The notes under the pieces: generated by a model
Told to the model about the DNA's origin: nothing
The model's database searches: none
The model's input: only the letters and a program-made list of their open reading frames with translations
Made by a program: the position numbers and the translations under genes
NCBI GenBank assembly: GCA_965204775.1
Contig: CBDBFH010000027.1
Span: 1 to 64,000, forward strand
Reading direction: 5' to 3'
Origin: CBDBFH01 sp965204775
Lineage (GTDB): Bacteria; Pseudomonadota; Alphaproteobacteria; JAPOUT01; G958296285
Length of the DNA stretch: 64,000 nt
Shown here: one piece after another, positions 26,124-35,214 of the stretch
Layout: every line of letters starts with the position of its first letter
How positions within the stretch are numbered: position 1 is the first letter of the stretch

Positions 26124-27560
26124 TCAGGCCTCCGTCCTTTGTGCAAGCCCCCTGCGCGGCCCCGGCGCGAGCAGCGAGAGGCCGTAAATGGCCAGCCCCG
26201 CCGCCGCGCCGGGCAGAACCTCATAGGATTGATCCCCCAGCCCGCTCCCCCACCAGGCCAGCATCACGCCCAGCCCGCCCGCCATCATGGCCAGAGCCGT
26301 GTTCTGGGAGGGTCTGCCGCCCAGAACATGAACCAGCATCAGAGGGAAAAAGGCCGAGGCCAGCGCCGACCAGGCGACCAGAACAAGGCTGAAGACCGAA
26401 CCGGCCCCGTAAAGGGCGATAGCCAGAGCCGACATGGCGATGAACAGCGTGCCCAGCCGGGTCAGCAACACGGTGCGCTGGTGTTCGGGCGTCAGGTCAT
26501 GGGTCAGGACGGTCGTGCAGCTGATGATCTGCGAGTCGGCGGTCGAGATGGTGGCGGCGAAAAGCCCGGCCAGAACAAAGCCGGTGAAGATCGTCGGCAG
26601 CACTTCGAGCGAGAGCGTGGGCAGGGCGAGTTCAGGGTCGAAATCGCTCATGTCGGGCAGAATGATCCGCGCCGCCATGCCGCACAGAATGACCAGCGTG
26701 CTGAAGGCGACGTTCCAGCTGTAATACCAGAGACGCACGCGGGCCATGCTGTTTGCCGAGTCCATGGCCATGAAGCGCACCATGATATGCGGCTGTCCGG
26801 CGACGCCGAGGCCCCCGGCGACCCAGCCCGCCACGAACAAAAGCGGGCCGAAAAAGGGTCCGAAGAGCTGGTCGGGGGGGAAGAGGTGCAAATAGCCGGG
26901 GGCGACATTCTGCGCCGCCTCGGCGAAGGCTCCGACCCCGCCCAGATGCGCAAAGGCCGCAAACAGGAGCAGGCTGACGGCGAAGATCATGACGATGGAC
27001 TGAACGGCGTCGGTCCAGATTGAGGCGCGCAGGCCTCCGGTCATGCAGTAGGAGAGCACGATGCCCGCCCCGATCACCGCGCCCAGATATTGCGGCCAGC
27101 CGAACAGAACTTCCAGCGCCTTGCCTCCGGCCCTGAACTGGGCGGCGGCATAGACGCCCAGAAAGGCCAGAATGAGAAGGGCGCTGACGATCCGGACGAG
27201 TTTCATCTCCGGCCCGTGCCAGCGCGCGAGGAGGCCGGAATAGGAGAAGATCCCGCGCTCGCCGGACCGGCGGCGCACAGCCGGATAAATCTTCAGCGAG
27301 GCGAGCAGGTCTCCGGTAATAAGCCCCGCCTGCAGCCAGAGCGACGACAGGCCGGTCGCATAGGTGAGGCCGATCATGCCGATAAACATGAAGCCGCTGT
27401 TATTGGTGGCGGCGGCGGAGAGCGCGGTCATCCAGGGCGGGATCGTGCGCCCGGCGAGCAGGAAGTCTTCGGTCCCGGCGCGCGCTTTCAGGGTCGAGGC
27501 CAGCCCGACGGCGATAAAGGCAAGAAGAAAAACAACAAAACTGACGCCGACGCCGATCAT
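26124..27560 (-). CDS. Sodium:solute symporter (SSS family)
   Basis: A 478-residue inner-membrane transporter with about 13 hydrophobic segments, like PutP. Motifs include ALSAAATNNSGFMFIGMIG in the early helices and FAATISTADSQI, which holds the sodium-coordinating Ser/Thr/Asp residues. It is the first gene of the leftward cluster symporter, reductase, sulfatase (35-nt then 3-nt gaps). The solute cannot be deduced; the sulfatase suggests a sulfated or organic acid compound. Confidence 0.87.
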   Translation of the reverse strand: MIGVGVSFVVFLLAFIAVGLASTLKARAGTEDFLLAGRTIPPWMTALSAAATNNSGFMFIGMIGLTYATGLSSLWLQAGLITGDLLASLKIYPAVRRRSGERGIFSYSGLLARWHGPEMKLVRIVSALLILAFLGVYAAAQFRAGGKALEVLFGWPQYLGAVIGAGIVLSYCMTGGLRASIWTDAVQSIVMIFAVSLLLFAAFAHLGGVGAFAEAAQNVAPGYLHLFPPDQLFGPFFGPLLFVAGWVAGGLGVAGQPHIMVRFMAMDSANSMARVRLWYYSWNVAFSTLVILCGMAARIILPDMSDFDPELALPTLSLEVLPTIFTGFVLAGLFAATISTADSQIISCTTVLTHDLTPEHQRTVLLTRLGTLFIAMSALAIALYGAGSVFSLVLVAWSALASAFFPLMLVHVLGGRPSQNTALAMMAGGLGVMLAWWGSGLGDQSYEVLPGAAAGLAIYGLSLLAPGPRRGLAQRTEA

Positions 27561-27699
27561 GCCTGCCAGTCATCCATCAGGAGCGGGATTTGCGGCCAGA
27601 CTATAAAGCCTTTTCCGCCAAAGGGCAAAGAGGCCCCAAGACGGCCCGCGATGGACTAGAATAGCCGTCCGGACGAGAAACGAAGGGGCTATTGGCCAT

Positions 27700-29370
27700 A
27701 TGAGCGCGCGGCACAGGCGAACGATCACGATTGCTCTCGCACAGTTGAACCCGGTTGTCGGCGATCTGGACGGGAATCTGGAGCGCGCCCGCGCCGCGCT
27801 CGGCGAGGCGGGGGAGGCCGATCTGCTCGTCTTCAGCGAGTTGTTCCTGTGCGGCTATCCGCCGGAGGATCTGGTGCTGCGCCCCGCCTTCGCCGAGGCC
27901 GCGCGCGCCGCCCTGAGCGAACTCGCCCGCGCCACCGCCGGAGGCGGCCCCGCCATTCTGGTTGGCGCGCCGGTCGCGGAAGGCGGAAAATTGCGCAACA
28001 GCATGGCCCTCCTCGCCGAAGGCAAAATCGCCGGTCTGGGCCACAAGCGTCATCTGCCCAACTATGAGGTCTTCGACGAGAAGCGCATTTTCGCCCCCGG
28101 CCCCCTGCCGGAGCCGTTCGAACTCGGCGGCTTCCGCTTCGGCGCGCCGGTCTGCGAGGATATCTGGACAGGCGAGGTCTGCGCCCATCTGAAAGACAGA
28201 GGGGCGCAGATGCTGATCGTCGCCAACGGCTCACCCTTCGACATGGGCAAACAGGCCGAGCGCCTTGATCATGCCCGCCGCCGCACAGAGGAGACCAGCC
28301 TGCCGCTCGTCTATGTCAATCAGACCGGGGGGCAGGACGAATTGGTCTTCGACGGCGCTTCCTTTGCGCTTGATTCTTCGGGAAGTGCGGCGGCGCAGGC
28401 GCCCGCCTTTGAATCCGGAGTTTATCGGTTGCGCTGGGAGCGCGGTCCGGACGAATCATGGCGCTGCGTGGACGGCCTCCGCGCGCCGCTTCCCGGCGGC
28501 GCGGGGGCGCTTTATCAGGCGGTGATGTGGGGCGTGCGCGATTATGTCGGCAAAAACGGCTTCCCCGGCGTGGTGCTGGGCCTGTCGGGCGGGGTCGACA
28601 GCGCGCTGTGCGCGGCGCTCGCCGCCGATGCGCTGGGCGCAGACAAAGTGCGCTGCCTGATGATGCCCTCGCGCTATAGTTCGGCGGGCAGCACGCAAGA
28701 CGCCCAAACGCTGGCCCGCGCGCTGGGGGTCTCCTGCGAGGCCGCCGGGATTGATCCGGTCACCGACGCCTTTTCCGGCGTTCTGGCCCCGCTCTTCGCC
28801 GGGCGGCAGGCCGATGTCACCGAGGAGAATATTCAGGCCCGCACCCGCGGTGTTCTGTTGATGGCGCACTCCAACAAATTCGGCGGCATGGTCCTGACGA
28901 CCGGCAACAAGTCGGAGATGGCGGTCGGCTACGCCACGCTCTATGGCGACATGAATGGCGGCTTCAATCCGCTCAAGGATCTCTACAAGATGCAGGTCTA
29001 TGAGTTGGCGCGCTGGCGCAACGCGCACAGGCCGCCGGGGGCGCTGGGGCCTTCCGGGCCGGTGATCCCGGCGGCGATTCTGGACAAGCCGCCCAGCGCC
29101 GAGCTGCGCCCCGGCCAGAAAGACGAAGACTCGCTGCCGCCCTATCCGGTGCTCGACGAGATTTTGCGCCTGCTGATCGACGAGGAGAAAAGCCTCGCCG
29201 CGATTGCCGCGCAGGGGTTCGACGCGGAGGACGTCAGGCGCATTGCCGGTCTTGTCCGCCGGGCCGAATACAAGCGGCGGCAGGCGCCGCCGGGGGTGAA
29301 AGTGGGCCCGCGCGCCTTCGGGCGGGCGCGCCGCTACCCGATCACCAACGCCTTCCGCGAAGAAGCGTAA
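27700..29370 (+). CDS. nadE: Glutamine-dependent NAD+ synthetase
   Basis: Makes NAD from deamido-NAD, ATP and glutamine. The 556-residue product fuses an N-terminal nitrilase-fold glutaminase (Glu47 in FSELFLCGYP, Lys116 in GHKRHLPNYEVF, Cys152 in VCEDIW) with a C-terminal synthetase (LSGGVDSALCAALA near 294, the PP-loop, and TTGNKSEMAVGY). The layout is that of the standard two-domain bacterial enzyme. It is divergent from the symporter and convergent with vsr. Confidence 0.96.
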   Translation: MSARHRRTITIALAQLNPVVGDLDGNLERARAALGEAGEADLLVFSELFLCGYPPEDLVLRPAFAEAARAALSELARATAGGGPAILVGAPVAEGGKLRNSMALLAEGKIAGLGHKRHLPNYEVFDEKRIFAPGPLPEPFELGGFRFGAPVCEDIWTGEVCAHLKDRGAQMLIVANGSPFDMGKQAERLDHARRRTEETSLPLVYVNQTGGQDELVFDGASFALDSSGSAAAQAPAFESGVYRLRWERGPDESWRCVDGLRAPLPGGAGALYQAVMWGVRDYVGKNGFPGVVLGLSGGVDSALCAALAADALGADKVRCLMMPSRYSSAGSTQDAQTLARALGVSCEAAGIDPVTDAFSGVLAPLFAGRQADVTEENIQARTRGVLLMAHSNKFGGMVLTTGNKSEMAVGYATLYGDMNGGFNPLKDLYKMQVYELARWRNAHRPPGALGPSGPVIPAAILDKPPSAELRPGQKDEDSLPPYPVLDEILRLLIDEEKSLAAIAAQGFDAEDVRRIAGLVRRAEYKRRQAPPGVKVGPRAFGRARRYPITNAFREEA

Positions 29371-29379
29371 AAAACCCTT

Positions 29380-29781
29380 TCATCCGAGAAATTTGTGCAA
29401 GCGGGCCGCCAGTGGGCCTTGATCGGCGGTTTTGCACTCCCAGATCGTCAGCGCCGCCCATCCGGCTTTTCTCAGCGCTTTGCGGCATTTGCGGTCGCGC
29501 TCACGATTGCGGGCGATTTTCCGAACCCAATAAGGTCGATTTGTTTTTGGGGTGCGCGCTCCCCGTTTGCATGAGTGTCCGTGCCAAAAGCACCCATTCA
29601 CGAATATAATCTTGCGCCGGGAAACAAAAGCCAGATCGGGCGTCCCCGGCAAATCTGCGCGATGCAGGCGATAGCGGTAACCCATCGAATGCGCAAGGCG
29701 GCGTACTGCCATCTCCGCGCCCGTATTCCGGCTTTTGACGGAGCGCATGATCTGACTTCGCAAATGGCGCTTTTCCTCCAT
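29380..29781 (-). CDS. vsr: Very short patch repair endonuclease (Vsr), system 1
   Basis: Nicks DNA 5' of T in T:G mismatches that arise when 5-methylcytosine deaminates. From ATG 29781 (AAGG site 7 nt upstream) the product has 133 residues; a GTG at 29802 would extend it by seven and overlap the nuclease gene by 14 nt. It shows the family motifs MRSVKSRNTGAEMAVRR, GTPDLAFVSRRKIIFVNG and the zinc/active-site CFWHGHSC, plus ALTIWEC at the end. It is the last gene of a methyltransferase-nuclease-Vsr cassette. Confidence 0.93.
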   Translation of the reverse strand: MEEKRHLRSQIMRSVKSRNTGAEMAVRRLAHSMGYRYRLHRADLPGTPDLAFVSRRKIIFVNGCFWHGHSCKRGARTPKTNRPYWVRKIARNRERDRKCRKALRKAGWAALTIWECKTADQGPLAARLHKFLG

Positions 29782-29788
29782 TCCGGCC

Positions 29789-30682
29789 TTATTGGTTAAC
29801 ACGTTTTAATTGCGTCCATTTTGAACTGGCGAGCTTTTCTCCCTGACGAAAAAGAGACGTGCGCCTCATCCGAGCCGAATCTTGCATCTTGACCTCAAGA
29901 GCGACGTCTGTGATGTCTGCCGGGGAACCGCCAAAAGCCCGATAGAGAGCTTGAAAAAATCCGATATTCCCACTGTTTCCCAGAGGCGGACAGGGGTTGT
30001 TCCGCGAATCGGGTGTTGTCCGGGGGAATGTGTACAAACAGGGGGGCGGGACTTCTCTCTCTGACGGCAGACGAATGGCCTGGCGCCGATCCACCACGAT
30101 TTTTGGGCATGGTCGCGCCGCCGATCCGCAGAGCATGTCCCATATGATGAGGCCATCCACACGCGCCGGAGGCGCACGCCTGGCGATAATTTCTCCTCCG
30201 AGCCGGGTATGAATTCCTGACCATGCGTTTTTGCGGGGATCGCTTCCCGGATTCTGGCACAGACTCCAGATAATGAATTCATCTGCGTCAGGCGGGCGCT
30301 CATATATCGTTGTGTTGTTGCCGTCGAGGCAGCCCTTGGCCTCAAAGACGCAAATGCGCTGATTATTCAGATTGACGCGATAATCATGCCTCTCTCCGGC
30401 GCCGGTAAATTGCCAGCTCCTAATAAGGCCCCGATCCTTTAGATAGTTGAGAACCTCTTCAATAAACGCTTTTTTTGCGCTTGTGGAAGCCGCCTTTTGG
30501 CCTCGCAGGCGCTCAATGGCGGCGGAGAAAAGTCCTGATTCTTCGAATTCCGCGGGGGTCATTCTGTGCTCGCCTATGTACGGCGCCGCTTTGCGAAGGG
30601 CTTGAGCATAGCTTTCAATCAATCTCTTTAGAGACTCTTTACGCTCGCAAGGAATCACCACATCTTGCGGTTTCTCGCTCAT
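29789..30682 (-). CDS. Putative type II restriction endonuclease of the methyltransferase-Vsr cassette
   Basis: A 297-residue protein lying 2 nt after a cytosine-5 methyltransferase and just before vsr. I do not recognise the family with certainty. A possible PD-(D/E)xK core is visible: Asp100 in RHDYRVNL, then Glu114 and Lys116 in CVFEAKG. The N-terminal 90 residues are helical; the last third contains basic patches. Position and the nuclease-like core suggest that it is the cognate endonuclease; the target site cannot be stated. Codon use is less GC-rich than flanking chromosomal genes, suggesting horizontal acquisition of the cassette. Confidence 0.62.
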   Translation of the reverse strand: MSEKPQDVVIPCERKESLKRLIESYAQALRKAAPYIGEHRMTPAEFEESGLFSAAIERLRGQKAASTSAKKAFIEEVLNYLKDRGLIRSWQFTGAGERHDYRVNLNNQRICVFEAKGCLDGNNTTIYERPPDADEFIIWSLCQNPGSDPRKNAWSGIHTRLGGEIIARRAPPARVDGLIIWDMLCGSAARPCPKIVVDRRQAIRLPSEREVPPPCLYTFPRTTPDSRNNPCPPLGNSGNIGFFQALYRAFGGSPADITDVALEVKMQDSARMRRTSLFRQGEKLASSKWTQLKRVNQ

Positions 30683-30684
30683 GC

Positions 30685-31848
30685 CTACGCCGCCCGCCTG
30701 TAGGTGGTCTGCTTTCTCCTCAAAACAGGCAACAGAATATGTTCTGCGATGTGGCGCACAACAGGAACGGCCACCCCGTCTCCAGCCAGATGGTAGGCGT
30801 CGTTATATTTGGCGGGGAGGGCATATTCATCGGGCAATCCCATCAGGCGGGCCACCTCACGCGGCGACAGCAGGCGAGAGCGAAGATTATGCCCTTCGAC
30901 GATGAGTATCGTCTGGCGGCTTGATCCTCCTATAGGCGTGCGCAGACACCCAGCCAGGCCGTCAAAACGAATTTCAGCCCTTTGCGCTGTTTTTCCCCGC
31001 CCGTTGGGGCGCGCCCGCTTGTAGACGGCGCCGACGCAGCGTTGGCCGGAAAGCATGGCCTGTCGGACCTTGGCGTGATTAACCGGCTCCATCAAGGCGA
31101 GCAGTTTGCGCGTTTCCGCTTTTGTATGCCACGCAACGCCTTGTGGCTCCTGTTCCAAAACATCAGGCAGGCGGGCGTTGTGCGGGGGCGGCGTGGGCGG
31201 TGCCCACCAAATCCATTCTTTCCGCGCCGCAGAGGGCAGAGCGCGAAAAGCGCGCATTAAAGAGGGCGTGTGCCATTTCATGGAGGGAAAGTCCGCCTGT
31301 GCGCTTCGCGGCGCAACAAGGCTTCTATGGACGGCTGCGATAAACAGGCGGGGGCGGGATTGGGGCAAAAAGTCGGCGGCGTCCATCACCAAAGCGCCAA
31401 AGCGATAGCCGCCCCGCGCAAGAGCGCCGCAGATCGCCGCAAAGTCCCTCCCCCCATGAGAAGTCAGCGCACCGCAAACATTTTCGAGCACAATGAGGTC
31501 AAGAGTGCGCCCCTGCCGGGCGAGCGCGGCGATAAGACGCCAAAAAGGCCAGAAACTTCCGGATCGCGCGCCCTTCAGCCCGGCCCCTTGCCCGGCCAGA
31601 GAGAGGTCCTGGCAGGGGAAAGACGCCCATGCGAGAGAGCCTCCTGCGGGAATATCGGACGCCTTGAGCGCAGATACATCAGAGACTTTCATCTCTTTTG
31701 GGCCCCAATTTTCTATATAGCTCTGGGCTTTTTTAGAATCTATGTCATTGGCGAACAGACAAGACCAATGATATCCCAAGCCGGCGCGCGCCATTCCGCC
31801 GCCGGCAAAAAATTCGTAAAATCCCCACTTCCGGCGCATTCTACCCAT
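30685..31848 (-). CDS. DNA (cytosine-5)-methyltransferase, system 1
   Basis: Methylates cytosine C5 in a specific DNA site. The 387-residue protein has motif I FYEFFAGGGMARAGL (10-24), motif IV FPCQDLSLAG with catalytic Cys79, motif VI LENVCG (121-126), motif VIII QSRPRLFIAAV, a variable target-recognition region (about 190-300), motif IX near RLLSPREVARLMG, and motif X GDGVAVPVVRHIAEHI. It leads the leftward cassette with the nuclease and vsr. The specificity is unknown. It is divergent from gltX across 47 nt. Confidence 0.93.
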   Translation of the reverse strand: MGRMRRKWGFYEFFAGGGMARAGLGYHWSCLFANDIDSKKAQSYIENWGPKEMKVSDVSALKASDIPAGGSLAWASFPCQDLSLAGQGAGLKGARSGSFWPFWRLIAALARQGRTLDLIVLENVCGALTSHGGRDFAAICGALARGGYRFGALVMDAADFLPQSRPRLFIAAVHRSLVAPRSAQADFPSMKWHTPSLMRAFRALPSAARKEWIWWAPPTPPPHNARLPDVLEQEPQGVAWHTKAETRKLLALMEPVNHAKVRQAMLSGQRCVGAVYKRARPNGRGKTAQRAEIRFDGLAGCLRTPIGGSSRQTILIVEGHNLRSRLLSPREVARLMGLPDEYALPAKYNDAYHLAGDGVAVPVVRHIAEHILLPVLRRKQTTYRRAA

Positions 31849-31895
31849 TCTACCGGATTTTGATTCTCTCCTGATTCTTTCAGTTCTCCTGCTCT

Positions 31896-33227
31896 ATGTC
31901 CATTGCGGTTCGCTTCGCACCCTCGCCGACCGGCCCGCTCCATGCGGGCAATGCGCGCACGGCGCTGTTCAATTTTCTGTTTGCCCGCAAACAGGGCGGG
32001 CGGTTCATCCTCCGCCTCGACGACACCGATGCCGAACGCTCGTCAGAAGAGCACGCGCAGGCCATCGGCGAAGACCTCCTCTGGCTTGGAATCAAACCCG
32101 ATCAGACCTTCCGCCAGTCGGAGCGAATCCCGCTCTACCGGCAGGCGGCGGAGAAACTCAAACAGGCCGGATGCCTCTATCCCTGCTACGAAACCCCGCA
32201 GGAACTGGCGCGCCGCCGCCGCCTCGCCCGCGCTGCAAACCGCCCGCCGGTCTATGACCGCGCCGCGCTCGGCCTCTCCGCCGCCCAGCGCCGCAAACTG
32301 GAAGAGCAGGGCCGCAAGCCCCATTGGCGCTTCCGTCTTTCGGGCGGGGTCGTCCGCTTCGATGATCTCGTCCACGGCAGGGTCGCAGTGCCGACCGCCA
32401 GTCTCTCGGACCCGGTGCTGATCCGCGAGGACGGCGGCTTCCTCTATAGTCTGCCCTCGGCGGCGGATGATCTCGATATGGGGGTCAGCCACGTCATTCG
32501 CGGCGAGGATCATCTGACCAACAGCGCCGTGCATATCGAACTGGCCGAAGCGCTGGGCGGCGCGCCGCCGCGCTTTGCTCATCATGGCCTTATCACCGGG
32601 GAAGACGGCGCGCCGCTCTCGAAGCGCAGGATGCAGGAGGCCGCGCTGCGCTCCCTGCGCGGGGCCGGGATCGAGCCTGTGGCGCTGAACTTTTTTCTCG
32701 CGCGCGGCGAGGGTGAGTCCCCATGCCGGACGCTCGATGAACTGGCCGCCGGGTTCAAGCCGGAGGCGATGCCGCGCGCGCCTCTGCGTTTTGAGCCTGC
32801 GCGCCTTGCGCGGGTTTCGGCGCAATTCATTCATGCGATGGATTACGAGACGGCCTTCCCCCGTCTTGCCACGCAGGGGATTGAGGTTGGCGAGGCGTTG
32901 TGGCTGGCGGTGCGGGGCAATTTGTCGAAACTGGCGGATGTGAAAATCTGGCGCGGGATTGTCGAGGGCGAGGCTGCGCCGGTGATTAAAGACCGGGCTT
33001 TTATAGAGGCGGCCCGCGCCTGTCTGCCGCCTGCGCCCTGGGGAGAGGGGGTCTGGGAGGAGTGGACCAAAGCCCTCGCCAAGGCAACGGGGCGAAAGGG
33101 CAGGGCGCTTTACCTGCCCCTGCGTCTCGCCCTGACTGGCCTCGACCACGGGCCGGAACTCGCCGCCCTCCTGCCCCTGATCGGGCGCGACAAAGCACTT
33201 GCCCGCCTGAAGGGAGAAAAACTTTAA
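31896..33227 (+). CDS. gltX: Glutamyl-tRNA synthetase
   Basis: Charges tRNA-Glu (and possibly tRNA-Gln, as in many alphaproteobacteria). The 443-residue class I synthetase has the HIGH-equivalent PSPTGPLHAGN (10-19) and the KMSKS-equivalent PLSKRRM near 239. The length matches the short GltX form common in alphaproteobacteria, which often carry two copies; whether this is the discriminating or the Gln-misacylating copy cannot be told here. No strong Shine-Dalgarno precedes the ATG. Confidence 0.93.
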   Translation: MSIAVRFAPSPTGPLHAGNARTALFNFLFARKQGGRFILRLDDTDAERSSEEHAQAIGEDLLWLGIKPDQTFRQSERIPLYRQAAEKLKQAGCLYPCYETPQELARRRRLARAANRPPVYDRAALGLSAAQRRKLEEQGRKPHWRFRLSGGVVRFDDLVHGRVAVPTASLSDPVLIREDGGFLYSLPSAADDLDMGVSHVIRGEDHLTNSAVHIELAEALGGAPPRFAHHGLITGEDGAPLSKRRMQEAALRSLRGAGIEPVALNFFLARGEGESPCRTLDELAAGFKPEAMPRAPLRFEPARLARVSAQFIHAMDYETAFPRLATQGIEVGEALWLAVRGNLSKLADVKIWRGIVEGEAAPVIKDRAFIEAARACLPPAPWGEGVWEEWTKALAKATGRKGRALYLPLRLALTGLDHGPELAALLPLIGRDKALARLKGEKL

Positions 33228-33277
33228 GGCGGACAAGCTCTTGCCTGTGCCGGTTGGGGTCTGCTACGCTTTCGGGC

Positions 33278-33313
33278 ATGTGTGCGGCGATGATCATTAC
33301 GCGAATTATTTAG
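33278..33313 (+). CDS. Ile-rich leader peptide upstream of cimA
   Basis: A short frame ATG to TAG reads M-C-A-A-M-I-I-T-R-I-I, with four isoleucines in eleven residues and the last two directly before the stop. Such leader peptides let ribosome stalling at scarce charged tRNA control a downstream biosynthetic gene. Here the downstream gene is cimA, first step of the citramalate route to isoleucine, so the amino acid matches. A weak promoter (TTGCCT at 33241, TACGCT at 33265, 18-nt spacing) would place the RNA start almost at the ATG. Predicted from sequence only. Confidence 0.62.
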   Translation: MCAAMIITRII

Positions 33314-33417
33314 GCCCGGCCCCGGCCCGGCTTTTCCGCGCACGTTTCCTCTTTCTTTACCTTGTTTGTCTTCCATTGATCCCGTGCGGACTGCCGGGCC
33401 CCGCCTCCGGCAGGGAG
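33313..33417 (+). promoter_or_regulatory. Candidate translational attenuator of cimA
   Basis: Two copies of GGCCCGGC (33313-33320 and 33324-33331) directly follow the leader-peptide stop. Each is exactly complementary to GCCGGGCC at 33393-33400. That same segment lies in CTGCCGG (33391-33397), which can instead pair with CCGGCAG (33407-33413), whose last two bases belong to the cimA Shine-Dalgarno AGGGAG (33412-33417). The two pairings exclude each other. A ribosome stalled at the Ile codons would leave copy 2 free to pair and expose the Shine-Dalgarno; one reaching the stop would cover copy 2 and let the Shine-Dalgarno hairpin form. Confidence 0.58.
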
Positions 33418-33424
33418 AAACCTC

Positions 33425-35074
33425 ATGGAAAAAAAGCGCCTCTATATCTTCGACACCACACTGCGCGACGGCGCGCAGACACAGGGCGTCGACTTCTCCG
33501 CCGCCGAAAAGCGCCGCATCGCTCAGGAACTCGACCAACTCGGCGTCGACTATATCGAGGGCGGATACCCCGCCGCCAACCCCACCGACGCCGAATTCTT
33601 CGCCGATCCACCCAAACTCGAAACCGCACGCCTCACCGCCTTCTCCATGACCGCACGCGCAGACCGCGGACCCGGCAACGACCCAGACTTCGCCACACTC
33701 CTCGACGCCAACGCTCAGGACGCATGCCTCGTCGCCAAAAGCTGGGACTTCCACGTCCACACCGCCCTCGAAATCAGCCTCGAGGAAAACCTCAACATGA
33801 TCGGCAGATCCGTCGAAGCCGCCCGCCCCCGCTTCGAACAGGTCATGCTCGACGCCGAACACTTCTTCGACGGCTTCAAGGCCAATCCCGATTACGCCAT
33901 CAAATGCCTCGCCGCCGCCCGCGAGGCCGGCGCGCGCTGGATCGTCCTGTGCGACACCAATGGCGGAACACTCCCACATGAAATCTCCGAAATCACCGCC
34001 CAAACCCTCAAAGCCGTCCCCGGCGGCCAGCTCGGAATCCACGCCCACAACGACACCGGAAACGCCGTCGCCAATACCCTCGCCGCCATCCGCGCCGGAG
34101 CCAGACAGGTGCAGGGAACCCTCAACGGCCTCGGCGAGCGATGCGGAAACGCCAACCTCGTCTCGCTCCTGCCCACCCTCCTCCTCAAACCCGATTTCGC
34201 CGGGCAGTTCACCCTCGGCGTCTCGCTCGAGGCGCTCAAAGGGCTGAGCGCGCTCTCCCATCGCTTCGACGACGAAATCCTCAACCGCAGACCCGTCCCC
34301 TATGCCCCCTACGTCGGACGCTCCGCCTTCGCACACAAAGGCGGCATCCACGTCTCCGCCGTGCGCAAGGACCCCCGAACCTATGAGCATATTCCCCCCG
34401 AGGCAGTCGGAAATGCCCGCCAGATCGTCGTCTCCCGCCAGGCCGGACGCGCCAATCTGCTCGCCCAGCTGGAAAGAGCCGGAATCCGTCCCAATCGCGC
34501 CGACCCCGGCCTCGCCCGCCTCCTCACCGAAGTCAAACAGCGCGAAAACGCCGGATGGTCCTATGACGGAGCCGAAGCCTCCCTCGAACTCCTCGCCCGC
34601 CGCTTCCTCGGCGAGGTCCCCCACTTCTTCGATGTCCTCTCCTACCGCGTCCTCGTCGAGCGCCGGAATGGCGGCAAAGCCCGCACCCGCTCGCAGGCCC
34701 AGGTCGAACTCGCCGTCGAGGGCGAGAAAATCACCTCCGCCGGTGAAGGAAATGGCCCCGTCAACGCCCTCGATCAGGCCCTGCGCTCTGATCTCGGCAA
34801 ATATTCCCGCTACCTCGGCAATGTCCGCCTCGTCGACTACAAGGTCCGAATCCTCGACGCCTCCGGAACCGGCGCCACCACCCGCGTCCTCGTCGAAAGC
34901 GCCGATGACCGGGGGCAAAGATGGCGAACCGTCGGCGTCTCACCCAATATCGTCGAAGCCTCCTTCCAGGCCCTCACCGACGGCATCATCTTCCGCCTCC
35001 TGCGCGAGGGCGCCCCCGGCGCCGCACAGGCCAAAAACCTCAATTTTCACCCAAAAAAGAGAGCAAACCCTTGA
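33425..35074 (+). CDS. cimA: (R)-citramalate synthase
   Basis: Condenses acetyl-CoA and pyruvate to citramalate, giving 2-ketobutyrate for isoleucine without threonine deaminase. The 549-residue product has an HMGL-like TIM barrel (about 5-280) with FDTTLRDGAQ, WIVLCDTNGGTLP and the metal-binding HAHNDTGNAVANT, then GTLNGLGERCGNANL, and a C-terminal LeuA-type regulatory domain (about 410-535). The C-terminal architecture matches CimA rather than 2-isopropylmalate synthase. The gene is preceded by an Ile-rich leader peptide, consistent with isoleucine control. Confidence 0.93.
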   Translation: MEKKRLYIFDTTLRDGAQTQGVDFSAAEKRRIAQELDQLGVDYIEGGYPAANPTDAEFFADPPKLETARLTAFSMTARADRGPGNDPDFATLLDANAQDACLVAKSWDFHVHTALEISLEENLNMIGRSVEAARPRFEQVMLDAEHFFDGFKANPDYAIKCLAAAREAGARWIVLCDTNGGTLPHEISEITAQTLKAVPGGQLGIHAHNDTGNAVANTLAAIRAGARQVQGTLNGLGERCGNANLVSLLPTLLLKPDFAGQFTLGVSLEALKGLSALSHRFDDEILNRRPVPYAPYVGRSAFAHKGGIHVSAVRKDPRTYEHIPPEAVGNARQIVVSRQAGRANLLAQLERAGIRPNRADPGLARLLTEVKQRENAGWSYDGAEASLELLARRFLGEVPHFFDVLSYRVLVERRNGGKARTRSQAQVELAVEGEKITSAGEGNGPVNALDQALRSDLGKYSRYLGNVRLVDYKVRILDASGTGATTRVLVESADDRGQRWRTVGVSPNIVEASFQALTDGIIFRLLREGAPGAAQAKNLNFHPKKRANP

Positions 35075-35214
35075 CCTCCGCCCCGGAGTCCCTTATTCCC
35101 GGCCTTATGGGGACGGGGCCTCTCACGGAAAAAGCGTCTTGCTTCTTCCTCGCAAGGCTTCCTCAACCTGGTCTCAGGTGATACAATGACCGGGATGAGA
35201 GGGGATTTTATGAA

